NCBI GenBank assembly: GCA_934663655.1
Contig: CAKUKT010000065.1
Span: forward strand, 1-10,526
Source: an uncultured Victivallaceae bacterium
GTDB lineage: Bacteria; Verrucomicrobiota; Lentisphaeria; Victivallales; Victivallaceae
Direction of reading: 5' to 3'
Length of the DNA stretch: 10,526 bases
In this document: positions 1-7,827 of the stretch, piece by piece
Numbering within the stretch: the first letter of the stretch is position 1
Layout of the letters: every line of letters begins with the position of its first letter
Notes under the pieces: model-generated
Told to the model about the DNA's origin: nothing
The model's input: only the letters and a program-made list of their open reading frames with translations
Database searches by the model: none
Translations under genes and position numbers: made by a program

Positions 1-1
1 G

Positions 2-616
2 GGCATCACCGCCCATCTGCGCGAGGATCGCCGTCACATTCAGGATGCCGACCTCGAAGCGCTCGCGAAGACGGTGAAACGTCTGAACATGGAGATGGCG
101 GTCACCGATGAGATGGTGAAGATCGCCCGCCGGATCAAACCGCACAGCAGCTGTCTGGTGCCGGAGAAGCGGGCCGAACTCACCACCGAGGGCGGGCTTG
201 ACGTCGCCGGACAACGCGAACGGGTACGCCGGGCCATCGGAGAACTTCATGACGCGGGAATCATCGTCAGCTGTTTTATCGATCCGGACTTTCATCAGCT
301 CGAAGCGGCCGCCGAACTCGGCAGCGATTACGTCGAACTCCACACCGGCGCCTACGCCAACGCCACCGGCGCCGCCCGCGCCGATGAACTCGAAAAACTC
401 AAACAGGGCGCCCGGTTCGCCGCGCAGCTCGGACTCAAGGTCAACGCGGGACACGGCATCGACTACGAAAACATCGCCGGCATTCTCGAAATGCCCGAAC
501 TCAATGAACTCAACATCGGCCATTCGATCATCGGCCGGGCGTTGATGGTCGGCATGGAGCGCGCAGTCAGGGAAATGCTCGAACTCATGAAGGCGGGTCG
601 TGGCGGACAAAGGTGA
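2..616 (+). CDS. pdxJ: Pyridoxine 5'-phosphate synthase PdxJ (5'-truncated by window edge)
   Basis: PdxJ closes the pyridoxine ring: it condenses 1-deoxyxylulose 5-phosphate with 3-amino-2-oxopropyl phosphate to give pyridoxine 5'-phosphate (DXP-dependent vitamin B6 pathway, cytosolic TIM barrel). The frame is open from base 2, so the true start lies upstream; the GTG at 74 is internal. The visible 204 residues cover most of a family usually about 240 long, so roughly 35-40 N-terminal residues are missing. Recognisable family blocks in order are GITAHLREDRRHI at the very start, LNMEMAVTDEM, VPEKRAELTTEGGLDV, SCFIDPD, VELHTGAYA, VNAGHGIDYENI and the phosphate-binding end ELNIGHSIIGRAL. The histidines in HLRED, LHTG and AGHG are the expected conserved ones. 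The end overlaps murJ by 17 bp, so the two genes are probably translated in a coupled way. No sign of decay is visible in the part present. Confidence 0.96.
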   Translation, partial: GITAHLREDRRHIQDADLEALAKTVKRLNMEMAVTDEMVKIARRIKPHSSCLVPEKRAELTTEGGLDVAGQRERVRRAIGELHDAGIIVSCFIDPDFHQLEAAAELGSDYVELHTGAYANATGAARADELEKLKQGARFAAQLGLKVNAGHGIDYENIAGILEMPELNELNIGHSIIGRALMVGMERAVREMLELMKAGRGGQR

Positions 617-2207
617 ACGTCAACTGCTGAAAAGCTCATTCGGGGTCGGCGCCGCCACCCTGCTCAGCCGCATTCTCGGCCTGCTCCGGGTGCGGCTGGA
701 GGCGACGGTGCTCGGCGGCGGGGAGTTCGCCAGCGGCTGGTTCCTCGCCTTCGCGATTCCGAATCTGCTGCGCCGCCTGCTCGGCGAGGGCGCACTCGGA
801 ACCGCGCTGATTCCGCTGGTCGCCCAGGCTGAACATGACAATCCCGAACGGGTCAGACGCGAACTGGCGGTGATCTTCACCGCGTTGAGTGCCCTGCTCG
901 CAGCGATCGTCGTCCTCATCGCCGGCGGCACCCTGCTGCTGCGCGAACTGGTGTGGGATTCCAACATCGCGTTCTTCAACACCGAACGCATGCGCCTCAC
1001 GTTGATCCTGCTGCCGATTCTGATGCCCTACGGCTTCTTCATCTGCCTGGTCGGCGCCATCGGCGCGGTTCTCAACTATGCAAAAGTTTTCGTACTGCCG
1101 GCACTCGGCGCCCTGCTGCTCAACCTGTTCCTGATCGGCGGACTCGCGGCCGGCAGCATGCTCGGAATTTCCGCCGACCGGATGCCGCCGTTTCTGTCGC
1201 TGCTCGCGGTGCTGGTGCTGATCTCCGGCTTCGTACAGCTGATGCTGATGCTGTTGCTGCTGGCCTGGTACGGCCGGTTTCCGCTGCTGAAGCGCAGCAG
1301 TTTTCGCGATGCCGGAGTACTCTCCCGGTTGTGGAAGCTCGCTCTTCCCGGCATGATCGGCGGCGCCGCACTTCAGATCAGTTTCGTGGTTGACCGGCTG
1401 CTCGCAGTATGGATCGGTCCGCGGGCGGTTCCGGCGCTGACCTTCGTCGATCGGATCGTCGACCTGCCGATCGGAATTTTCGCGCTGTCACTCGGTGCGG
1501 TATTGATGGCGTCGATGTCGCGTTCGGCGGCGGCCGGAGACACCAGCCGACTTGCCGACGAACTCTTTTTCGGATTACGTCATGTCTATTTCGCCTGTAT
1601 TCCGATGGCGGTGGCGGTGATCATCTTTCACCGGCCGATGCTCGAACTGCTTTGTCTCGGCGGCAACTACACGGTCGAAGACCTCGCCGCCGCCCGCTGG
1701 GTAGCGGTATTTTACGGAGCGGGGATTCCCTGTTTTTGCTCGATCAAGGTGCTGCTGCCGGCCTTTTATTCCCGGAAGGATATGATCACCCCGTTGAAAT
1801 TCAGCCTGATCGCCATCGCCGCCAACGTCTTGCTGAATCTCGCGTTGATGTTCCCGCTCCAGCAGGGCGGACTTGCCCTTGCCACGGTGCTCGCTTCCAT
1901 GCTCAACAACACGCTGCTGATCACCCGCCTCCGTCGCGACGGCCTCCGGGTGGAGGGACGCGCGCTGCTGTTTTCCGGAGCGCGCGCACTCATCGCGGCG
2001 GCGGTCGCAGCAGCAGCGGCTTTCGGCGCGGAGAACTGGCTCGACGGACGAATCGCCGCCACCGGATGGATGGCGATGTTCGCGATCTTCATGCTCGTAA
2101 TGGCGGTCTACGGCGTAATTTACCTGCTGGCCGCCCGGCTGCTGCGCGCCCCGGAAATTGCGGAGATTTTTCCGCTGCTGCTCCGCCGACGCCGTCAGCG
2201 CGAATAA
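600..2207 (+). CDS. murJ: Lipid II flippase MurJ (MviN family)
   Basis: MurJ is the inner-membrane flippase of the MOP superfamily that moves lipid II to the periplasmic face for peptidoglycan synthesis. The 535-residue product is of normal length and is hydrophobic throughout, with about 14 membrane segments. The family N-terminus is clear: LLSRILGLLR at residues 21-30, then AFAIPNLLRRLLGEGALGTALIPL at about 50-73, with the conserved SR (R24), R30, the RR pair at 58-59 and the EGA motif. The start is GTG at 600; GAAGG at 589-593 gives a ribosome binding site 6 nt upstream, inside the end of pdxJ. The 17-bp overlap suggests translational coupling to pdxJ. The 3' end converges on the aminotransferase gene with a 13-bp overlap. 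The C-terminus is short and basic (RRRRQRE). Identity is firm; the exact start is a little less so. Confidence 0.95.
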   Translation: MADKGERQLLKSSFGVGAATLLSRILGLLRVRLEATVLGGGEFASGWFLAFAIPNLLRRLLGEGALGTALIPLVAQAEHDNPERVRRELAVIFTALSALLAAIVVLIAGGTLLLRELVWDSNIAFFNTERMRLTLILLPILMPYGFFICLVGAIGAVLNYAKVFVLPALGALLLNLFLIGGLAAGSMLGISADRMPPFLSLLAVLVLISGFVQLMLMLLLLAWYGRFPLLKRSSFRDAGVLSRLWKLALPGMIGGAALQISFVVDRLLAVWIGPRAVPALTFVDRIVDLPIGIFALSLGAVLMASMSRSAAAGDTSRLADELFFGLRHVYFACIPMAVAVIIFHRPMLELLCLGGNYTVEDLAAARWVAVFYGAGIPCFCSIKVLLPAFYSRKDMITPLKFSLIAIAANVLLNLALMFPLQQGGLALATVLASMLNNTLLITRLRRDGLRVEGRALLFSGARALIAAAVAAAAAFGAENWLDGRIAATGWMAMFAIFMLVMAVYGVIYLLAARLLRAPEIAEIFPLLLRRRRQRE

Positions 2208-3424
2208 GCCGCGTCCACCTTGGCGAAGGCTTCCGCGATCGCTTCGGCCTGGGGTTCGGCCCAGCTTTCGTAGACGACGAGATTGAAGTGGTCGATCACC
2301 GCCTGATGGGCGTTCGGACACGGGAAATCGCGCGAAGGATCACCGTGGTACAGCGGATTGTTCCACGGATGACGGCTGGCCCGATCCCGGAACCAGTCGT
2401 AATCGCCCGGAAGCGCGTGGTACTGCGGAGTCAACTGAAGTCCCTCGGCGGCCAGCGCGGCGCAGTATTCGAGTTTGTCGACCCGCGAATTTTCCGCCCG
2501 GAACCTCAGCCGCCACCACCAGCAGGAGGATTCCGCCCCGGGCAGCTGGCGCGGAATTTCCACGCAGTTGAGTTTTCCGAGACCGGCCTGCTCGAGCAAC
2601 TCCATGAAACGGCGGCGACGGGTGACAATCTCCGGCAGCTTTCGCAGCTGCGCCCGCCCGATGGCCGCGCCGAATTCATCGAGATTGCAGTTCAGCGACG
2701 CGGTCACATTGCCGTTGCTCTTTTCCAGACCAAACGGCTTGCCGCGGTCAGCGGCCCGCCGGATCCGCCAGTACAGTTCCTCGTCGCGGCAGAAGAGCGC
2801 CCCGCCCTGTCCTCCCGTGCAGAAGTGTTTGCCGAACATCAGCGAGAACGCCCCGATCGTACCGAATGTACCCACTTTTCGGCCATTGATCGCAGCCCCG
2901 TGGGATTGCGCGCAATCTTCAATCACCGGGAGGTTGTACCTGGATGCGACCCGCATGATTCCCTCGATGTCCGCCGGTTCGCCGCCGATGTGCGGAACGA
3001 TGATCGCCCGGGTCCGTTCGGTGATCACCGCTTCAACCTCCTCCGGACCGATATTGTAAGCGCCGGGACGCGTGTCGGCAATTACCGGAATCAGGCTGTT
3101 GATCACGATCGGCATCATCCCGCCGGGATCGGTGATCGCGCCCACGACCACCTCCGAAAACGGCGGCAGATCCAGCGCCCGGAGCGCCACAAAGAGTGAA
3201 TTGGTGCCGGAATTGACGCCGTCCACCCAGCCGCCGCCCAGGTAGTCGGCAAATTCCCGACAGAACGCCTCCTCCTCCGGACCGTTGTAACCGGGCGCAC
3301 AACCGGTGGTGATGGCGGTTTCAAAGAGTTTGCGGACGGCGGCGAGCTCCTCGGCGCCGAAGTGAAAACGTTCCGGCAGCGCAGTCACCGCTTTGTCGTC
3401 GCCATTGATTGCAAGCTGTTTCAT
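2195..3424 (-). CDS. DegT/DnrJ/EryC1/StrS-family PLP-dependent aminotransferase
   Basis: A 409-residue fold-type I PLP enzyme of the sugar aminotransferase family, which normally transfers an amino group to keto-sugar nucleotides or cyclitols. Key positions are present: the SGTNSL loop at 72-77 (cofactor phosphate), EDCAQSHGA at 169-177 with D170 for the pyridine nitrogen, and the PLP lysine K199 in FSLMFGKHFCTGGQGG. A C-terminal domain with aromatic residues (CWWWRL, 301-306) follows. The ATG at 3424 has GGAG 8 nt upstream (3433-3436 on this strand). A promoter-like sequence precedes it, so it looks like its own transcription unit. No sugar-nucleotide epimerase, dehydratase or glycosyltransferase gene is adjacent, so the substrate cannot be assigned; some family members are dehydratases or oxidoreductase partners instead of aminotransferases. 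The retained lysine favours a true PLP enzyme. Confidence 0.88.
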   Translation of the reverse strand: MKQLAINGDDKAVTALPERFHFGAEELAAVRKLFETAITTGCAPGYNGPEEEAFCREFADYLGGGWVDGVNSGTNSLFVALRALDLPPFSEVVVGAITDPGGMMPIVINSLIPVIADTRPGAYNIGPEEVEAVITERTRAIIVPHIGGEPADIEGIMRVASRYNLPVIEDCAQSHGAAINGRKVGTFGTIGAFSLMFGKHFCTGGQGGALFCRDEELYWRIRRAADRGKPFGLEKSNGNVTASLNCNLDEFGAAIGRAQLRKLPEIVTRRRRFMELLEQAGLGKLNCVEIPRQLPGAESSCWWWRLRFRAENSRVDKLEYCAALAAEGLQLTPQYHALPGDYDWFRDRASRHPWNNPLYHGDPSRDFPCPNAHQAVIDHFNLVVYESWAEPQAEAIAEAFAKVDAAYSR

Positions 3425-3452
3425 GGCCTAATCTCCGTGAATTGTTCTCGGG

Positions 3453-3464
3453 GGAATCTATTCC
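3453..3464. promoter_or_regulatory. 12-bp palindrome near the predicted transcription start of the aminotransferase
   Basis: GGAAT-CT-ATTCC is a perfect 5-2-5 inverted repeat. It lies immediately downstream of the transcription start expected near 3466 and upstream of the ribosome binding site at 3433-3436. It could be an operator half-pair or a small hairpin in the 5' leader. No regulator is identified and a 12-bp palindrome may be chance. Confidence 0.25.
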
Positions 3465-3472
3465 TCTGGTAT

Positions 3473-3500
3473 AAAATACACCATTGGGCTAAAATATCAA
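3473..3500 (-). promoter_or_regulatory. Sigma70-like promoter of the DegT-family gene
   Basis: Read on the - strand, TTGATA (3495-3500) and TATTTT (3473-3478) are separated by 16 bp in an AT-rich stretch of the 98-bp gap between the U32 gene and this gene. Transcription would start near 3466, giving a leader of about 41 nt. The gap also has an A/T run (3504-3515) but no GC-rich stem with a T tract, so I see no convincing intrinsic terminator for the upstream operon. Confidence 0.45.
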
Positions 3501-3522
3501 GCTAAAAAAATTTTTCCCTGCA

Positions 3523-5544
3523 TCACTCTGCAAAAAGTTTGAAAAGTTTCTCAGCCGAATCGAACTCGCCGCGAAAACTCCTCCCGCGTCCGTCGCGATA
3601 AACACCCGGACGCAACGGCAGGCGGGTCACCAGCAGCGGGACCTCCCCGTCACCAGTCACCAACGGCAGCGGAGAAGCCCTTCGCAGCAGTTCCAGTTCC
3701 CGATCCGGCATTTCCGGCGCGGGAACGACCGCGGTGATGCCCAGAGCGGCCAGCGCCGCCGCCGCATACGAACTGGCGGCCCCGAACGGATGTTCGGCGA
3801 CGATCTCCAGACCGGAATAAGCGGCGAGCAGTTCCACGCCATGCAGCCCCGAAACCCGGAAACGTCTCACCCCGGAACGAACCGCGGCGGCAATCCGCCG
3901 GATTTCAGATTCAATTTCTCCTTCCGGAATAAATCCCCGGATCCGATATTCCTGAACGTGACCGGGCGAGTGATTTTCCCGTGCCACCGCGCCCCGCCGG
4001 CGTTCCGGGAAAAATGCCGCCGGATCGGCAACCGTTACCTGGGGGGGCAACCCCTTCAGCAATTCCGCAGCCTCGCGCCAGAATTCCCGGCGCAACTGCT
4101 TGAGAATACTCGCCGGCACAAAAAATTCTCCGGCGATTTCAACGGAAATATCCCCGGCCCGCCACCCTTCCGGTTCGCCGGAGGAGAAGGTCTCGACAAC
4201 TCGGGCAGTGGAAAGCGCATGAGATCTCGCAGGTGGAGAATCGATTGTCCGCCGCCATTCCCACCCCGGCAGCAGCGGCGTCACCGCCTGCCACCGGGCA
4301 GCGGAGATCCGGATGTGCAGCGGCACCGGACGTCGGAACGGCGGCAACGCAGCCGCCCGACGGGAGAAATCAAAGCCGTTCTCGCCGATCTTGTAGAGGC
4401 GCCAGCCGGGAGCGACGGAAAACTCTCCGCAAATCATGCACCGGCTGCCCGGGCGTACTGCAATTCGTTCCGCGCCGTCGACCATCAGACTGGTCAGCGA
4501 AAAACTTTCGCCATCCCCTCCTCCCGGCGGAACGAAACGCAGCCGATCGCCGAGATGCATGCGCCCCTCAGCACGAACCCGCACGCCCCGACGTTCACAC
4601 CGCTCCACCGTCGCCACCGGCACCCCGAAGGCGCCGCTGCGGGCAGGGTCGATCAGGCGCGGATAATCGACGGCGAAGAAAAAGCCCCGGGCAGCCGGAC
4701 GCGATACAGTGCTGTCGAGCAGTCGGCGAGCCTCGGCAAGGCGTTCCGGTTCGGGTTCGACCGGGCCGTCGAGCAGCAGCCGGTAGGCCCGGGTACTCTT
4801 CCAGACATATTCGGGAGCACGCAGTCTTCCCTCGATTTTCAGCGAGGAAATTTTCAATCGGCGCAGTTCCGGAAGTACCGAAACCCCGTCGAGATCACCG
4901 GGAGAGAACGGGAAAACGCCATTGAAGGAACGCCGACACGGCTGCCGACATTCACCGCGATTGCCGCTGGCCTCGAACAGATGTGAGGAGAACAAACAGC
5001 GTCCCGACAGCGAGCAGCAGAGCGAACCGTGAATGAACACCTCCAGTTCCATGCCGTCACAACGTTTCGTCAGCAGCCGCAGTTCATCCAGCGTCACCTG
5101 GCGTTCCAGAATCACCCGCCGGATACCGAGTCGCTTCGCCGCCGCCACTCCGGCGGAGTTGTGGATCCCCAGCTGCGTGGAGGCGTGCACCGCCAGCCCC
5201 GGAAACATTCGGCGCACCGTTTCCGCCACCCCGATATCCTGTACGATCACCGCGTCCGGCTCACAGGCGGCCGCCACGGCGAGTTCCCGGGCAAGCGCGG
5301 TATATTCGCTCTCCCAGACCAGGGTATTGAGCGTGAGATAAACCCGGCGACCGTTCGAATGCGCAAATTCGACGATCCGCCCGAAGCTGTCGGCAGTGAA
5401 GTTCTCCGCCCGTTCCCGGGCATTGAAACGGCCGAGACCGCAATATATCGCATCCGCGCCCGCATCAAAAGCGGCCAGTGCGCATTCAGCATTGCCGGCG
5501 GGGGCGAGCAACTCCGGAGTTTTCGTTTCAACGTCCGGCGACAT
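3523..5544 (-). CDS. Peptidase U32-family protein, RlhA-like with DUF3656-type middle region
   Basis: U32 proteins were named as peptidases, but well-studied members (RlhA, TrhP, UbiU/V) are iron-sulfur enzymes of RNA or ubiquinone hydroxylation. Counting from the ATG at 5544 (673 residues, close to E. coli RlhA), the barrel begins PELLAPAGN; the family signature lies at 168-186 as EVFIHGSLC...GRCLFS, with Phe where the published pattern has an aliphatic residue. Cysteines 176, 183, 199 and 203 are candidate cluster ligands, and LKIEGR at about 235-240 is typical. A beta-rich middle region (GVPVATVERCERRGVRVRAEG...GDRLRFV) fits RlhA. By homology the likely role is prephenate-dependent 23S rRNA C hydroxylation, but this is inference. 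An in-frame ATG at 5577 adds 11 residues but has no ribosome binding site; the 5544 ATG has GGAAG 9 nt upstream. The 5' end overlaps the ftsI-like gene by 17 bp, so it is the last gene of the mraZ operon. Confidence 0.88.
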   Translation of the reverse strand: MSPDVETKTPELLAPAGNAECALAAFDAGADAIYCGLGRFNARERAENFTADSFGRIVEFAHSNGRRVYLTLNTLVWESEYTALARELAVAAACEPDAVIVQDIGVAETVRRMFPGLAVHASTQLGIHNSAGVAAAKRLGIRRVILERQVTLDELRLLTKRCDGMELEVFIHGSLCCSLSGRCLFSSHLFEASGNRGECRQPCRRSFNGVFPFSPGDLDGVSVLPELRRLKISSLKIEGRLRAPEYVWKSTRAYRLLLDGPVEPEPERLAEARRLLDSTVSRPAARGFFFAVDYPRLIDPARSGAFGVPVATVERCERRGVRVRAEGRMHLGDRLRFVPPGGGDGESFSLTSLMVDGAERIAVRPGSRCMICGEFSVAPGWRLYKIGENGFDFSRRAAALPPFRRPVPLHIRISAARWQAVTPLLPGWEWRRTIDSPPARSHALSTARVVETFSSGEPEGWRAGDISVEIAGEFFVPASILKQLRREFWREAAELLKGLPPQVTVADPAAFFPERRRGAVARENHSPGHVQEYRIRGFIPEGEIESEIRRIAAAVRSGVRRFRVSGLHGVELLAAYSGLEIVAEHPFGAASSYAAAALAALGITAVVPAPEMPDRELELLRRASPLPLVTGDGEVPLLVTRLPLRPGVYRDGRGRSFRGEFDSAEKLFKLFAE

Positions 5545-7351
5545 GGCGTTCGGCTTCCGGAAGATCCGGCGGGACATTCAGATAACGAAGCGCCCGCTCC
5601 ATCACCCGACGGAACACCGGCGCCGCAACCTGCCCCCCGTACATCGCGTTTTTCGGACTGTCAAAGGTCACCAGCATCACCAGACGAGGCCGGGTCGCCG
5701 GCGCGAAACCGACGAAACTGGCGTAATACTGGCGACGGGAATAACCATGATGGGCAATATATTTGCGGCTCGTTCCGGTCTTGCCCGCCACCGAATATCC
5801 CTTGAGCGCCGCCTTGGCAGCCGTCCCCCCCGTTTCCGCGACGGTCCGCATCATCTCCACCAACTGTCCGCACACCTCGGGATGTTCGAAAAGCTGAACC
5901 GGCGGCCGAACTCCTTCATACGTTATCTCCCCGGTAACCGGATCCTCCAGTCGATCGATCAACCGGAGTTCCGGCATCCGGCCGCCGTTGGCCAGCGCAC
6001 AATAGGCGCGCAGCAACTGCAGCGGCGACGCCATCATACTGTAACCGATGGCCACCCGGGTCCCGGTGAGACCATCCCATTTTTTGACCGGATGCAGTAC
6101 TCCGGCATGTTCCCGCGCAAACGGAAGTCCGGTCTTGCGCCCGAAACCAAAGGAGGAAAGCGCCTGGTATACCCGTTCATCCCCGAGCATCAACGCAATT
6201 TTGGCGGTGCCGATGTTACTCGATTTCTGAATAATGCCGCTGACCGTGAGTTTGTCGTAGCGGTGGCTGTCGGTCATCGCCCGGCGCAAATATATCCACA
6301 TTCCCTTCTCACAGTCGATCACATCATCCGGGCGCACAAATCCCCAGTCCAGCGCCTTGCCGATGGTGAAGGGCTTGGCGATTGAACCGGGTTCAAAGGC
6401 GTCCTCGGCAATGCGCGTGCCGATGGCGGCGGCAGCGTAGGTGGAGCGATCATTGGGATCGAAGGTGGGCCGCTGCGCAAGCGCGAGAATGTTGCCGCTC
6501 GCCGGATCGGCGATCGCGGCGTAAATGGCATCCGGATTCCATTCGGCAAACGCGGCGTCAAGCTCCTCCTCAAGGATCGATTGGATAGGTTCACTGATGG
6601 TGAGATAGACATTCTTGCCGTCGTGGCTTTCGCGCAACTCCTGAAACCCGTACAGCAATGGCGTGCCGTCCCGGGTGCGTTCGTAGGTGTAAAGACCTTC
6701 GGCCGCCTCGATCTTCGGTTCGAGCTGCTTTTCCAGACCACTCTGCGGGATCTCCGCATCATTGACGATATTGATGTAACCAAGCACATTGGCCAGCAGC
6801 CGCCCCTTGGGATAGGTGCGGATCGTGGTATGACGATAGTAGAGCGCCGGACCGTAGCCTGCCTCGCCGGCCTCCTTGCGGAATGCATCCGCCCGGTCGA
6901 GCGGACAGTTGCGGGCAATCATCAGATACTGGTTCGGACGCTCCCGAATCGAACCGTCCGCTTCACGGATGATGTTGCCCTCCCGGTCCCGACGAAAACG
7001 GGTCGGCGCCAGACGACGGTAGTACTCTTCTTCGCTGCCGCCGAAATAGTTCGTCAGCATCCGCGCCAGTCCCCGACGCTGTCCGTCGCCGTCGAGGTTG
7101 TACGGGGAGCAGGTGATCTCGACACAGGGAGTATTCCCGACCAGCAGATATCCCGAAGAGTCGAAAATCTCCCCACGTTTGCCGCGCAACTCCTTTTTGT
7201 CCAGTACAATTTTTTCGGCGTGGTTTCGGTAATATTCGTGGCGGTCGACCTGGACGATGTAAAATCTGACCAGCAGCAGCACCGCCACCGGAATCAGCAC
7301 GACACCGGTCAGCCTGATCCATACCCGAACCGCATCATTGGTGGTGACCAC
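5528..7351 (-). CDS. ftsI: Class B penicillin-binding protein, FtsI/PBP3-like transpeptidase
   Basis: This is a peptidoglycan transpeptidase, by position the septal enzyme FtsI. Counting from the GTG at 7351 (607 residues) there is a basic N-terminus, one membrane anchor at about 12-31 (IRLTGVVLIPVAVLLLVRF), the class B N-terminal module (KKELRGKRGEIFDSSG) and a transpeptidase domain. That domain carries all three catalytic motifs: SIAK (S323, K326), SSN (377-379) and KTG (524-526). There is no glycosyltransferase domain and no PASTA repeat after the catalytic domain. The start is not certain. A TTG at 7381 would overlap the ftsL stop by 4 bp but lacks a good ribosome binding site. The GTG at 7351 has GGGAGG five bases upstream and is preferred. 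The gene follows ftsL, as in standard dcw clusters, and overlaps the U32 gene at its 3' end. Being PBP2/SpoVD-like instead is possible but the neighbours favour FtsI. Confidence 0.92.
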   Translation of the reverse strand: MVTTNDAVRVWIRLTGVVLIPVAVLLLVRFYIVQVDRHEYYRNHAEKIVLDKKELRGKRGEIFDSSGYLLVGNTPCVEITCSPYNLDGDGQRRGLARMLTNYFGGSEEEYYRRLAPTRFRRDREGNIIREADGSIRERPNQYLMIARNCPLDRADAFRKEAGEAGYGPALYYRHTTIRTYPKGRLLANVLGYINIVNDAEIPQSGLEKQLEPKIEAAEGLYTYERTRDGTPLLYGFQELRESHDGKNVYLTISEPIQSILEEELDAAFAEWNPDAIYAAIADPASGNILALAQRPTFDPNDRSTYAAAAIGTRIAEDAFEPGSIAKPFTIGKALDWGFVRPDDVIDCEKGMWIYLRRAMTDSHRYDKLTVSGIIQKSSNIGTAKIALMLGDERVYQALSSFGFGRKTGLPFAREHAGVLHPVKKWDGLTGTRVAIGYSMMASPLQLLRAYCALANGGRMPELRLIDRLEDPVTGEITYEGVRPPVQLFEHPEVCGQLVEMMRTVAETGGTAAKAALKGYSVAGKTGTSRKYIAHHGYSRRQYYASFVGFAPATRPRLVMLVTFDSPKNAMYGGQVAAPVFRRVMERALRYLNVPPDLPEAERHVAGR

Positions 7352-7356
7352 CGAAG

Positions 7357-7362
7357 CCTCCC
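7357..7362 (-). promoter_or_regulatory. Ribosome binding site deciding the ftsI start
   Basis: GGGAGG on the - strand lies 5 nt before a GTG codon at 7349-7351. It sits downstream of the alternative TTG start at 7381 and supports initiation at the GTG, leaving a gap of 26 bp after the ftsL stop. Confidence 0.6.
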
Positions 7363-7377
7363 GTTGCCTGCGATCGA

Positions 7378-7827
7378 TCAACGTCCGAAACGTTGACCGC
7401 GGCGATCAGCGACCACGGGAGCCCCGGATCGATTGATCGCGACGTTATCCAGCCGAACTGCCGCCGCCTGAGCGGGAGTCAACAACGCGATCGTGCGTTC
7501 CTGCCCCGGTTCAGCGGGTCGAAGTCCGAGATTGAATTGACGGATCCTGGCACTGATGTTGCTCCAGCTGCTGAGAGTTTCACAGCGGTTGCGCAACAAT
7601 ACCAGTTCCCGGCTGACCTGATCGATCTCCACCCGGGTACGGCGGATTTCCCGGTCGGTCTCGGAAATTCGCTGATTGAGATAGATGTAGCTGTTGCAGA
7701 TCCCGGCTCCCGCCGCAAGCAGCAACAGCAGTTTAAGCCCGGCTGCGATTTTCCCCGCCAGCGAACCGCCGCCGCCGGACGCCGGGACGCTGCGGCGCGG
7801 TGAACGTTTGCCAGATTGAATGTTCAT
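7378..7827 (-). CDS. ftsL: FtsL-like cell division protein
   Basis: FtsL is a small bitopic protein that joins FtsB and FtsQ in the divisome and helps activate FtsW/FtsI. Primary sequence is poorly conserved in this family, so the call rests on architecture and place. The 149-residue product has a basic cytoplasmic N-terminus (1-25, KRSPRRS), one membrane helix (about 26-50, KIAAGLKLLLLLAAGAGICNSYIYL) and a periplasmic coiled coil (about 50-95) with regularly spaced Leu/Ile/Val (ETDREIRRTRVEIDQVSRELVLL). It lies between rsmH and the ftsI-like gene, exactly where ftsL belongs. The C-terminal 50 residues are likely extended and rich in Ala and Arg. The ATG at 7827 overlaps the rsmH stop as ATGA, with GGAAG 5 nt upstream. 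An FtsB/DivIC-type protein is the alternative, but position favours FtsL. Confidence 0.8.
   Translation of the reverse strand: MNIQSGKRSPRRSVPASGGGGSLAGKIAAGLKLLLLLAAGAGICNSYIYLNQRISETDREIRRTRVEIDQVSRELVLLRNRCETLSSWSNISARIRQFNLGLRPAEPGQERTIALLTPAQAAAVRLDNVAINRSGAPVVADRRGQRFGR

Noticed and set aside
1409..3199. Long + strand open frame of 596 codons crossing murJ and the aminotransferase gene
   Set aside because: It is Arg/Pro-rich low-similarity translation out of frame with murJ and antisense to a well-supported enzyme; such long open frames are common in GC-rich DNA.
3500..3522. A-run/T-run after the U32 stop as an intrinsic terminator
   Set aside because: The A7T5 stretch has no GC-rich stem before it; the short TGCA-N6-TGCA dyad nearby is too weak.
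3790..4986. 398-codon + strand open frame antisense to the U32 gene
   Set aside because: Composition (Arg, Pro, Gln rich) and lack of any recognisable motif mark it as a shadow of the U32 coding frame.
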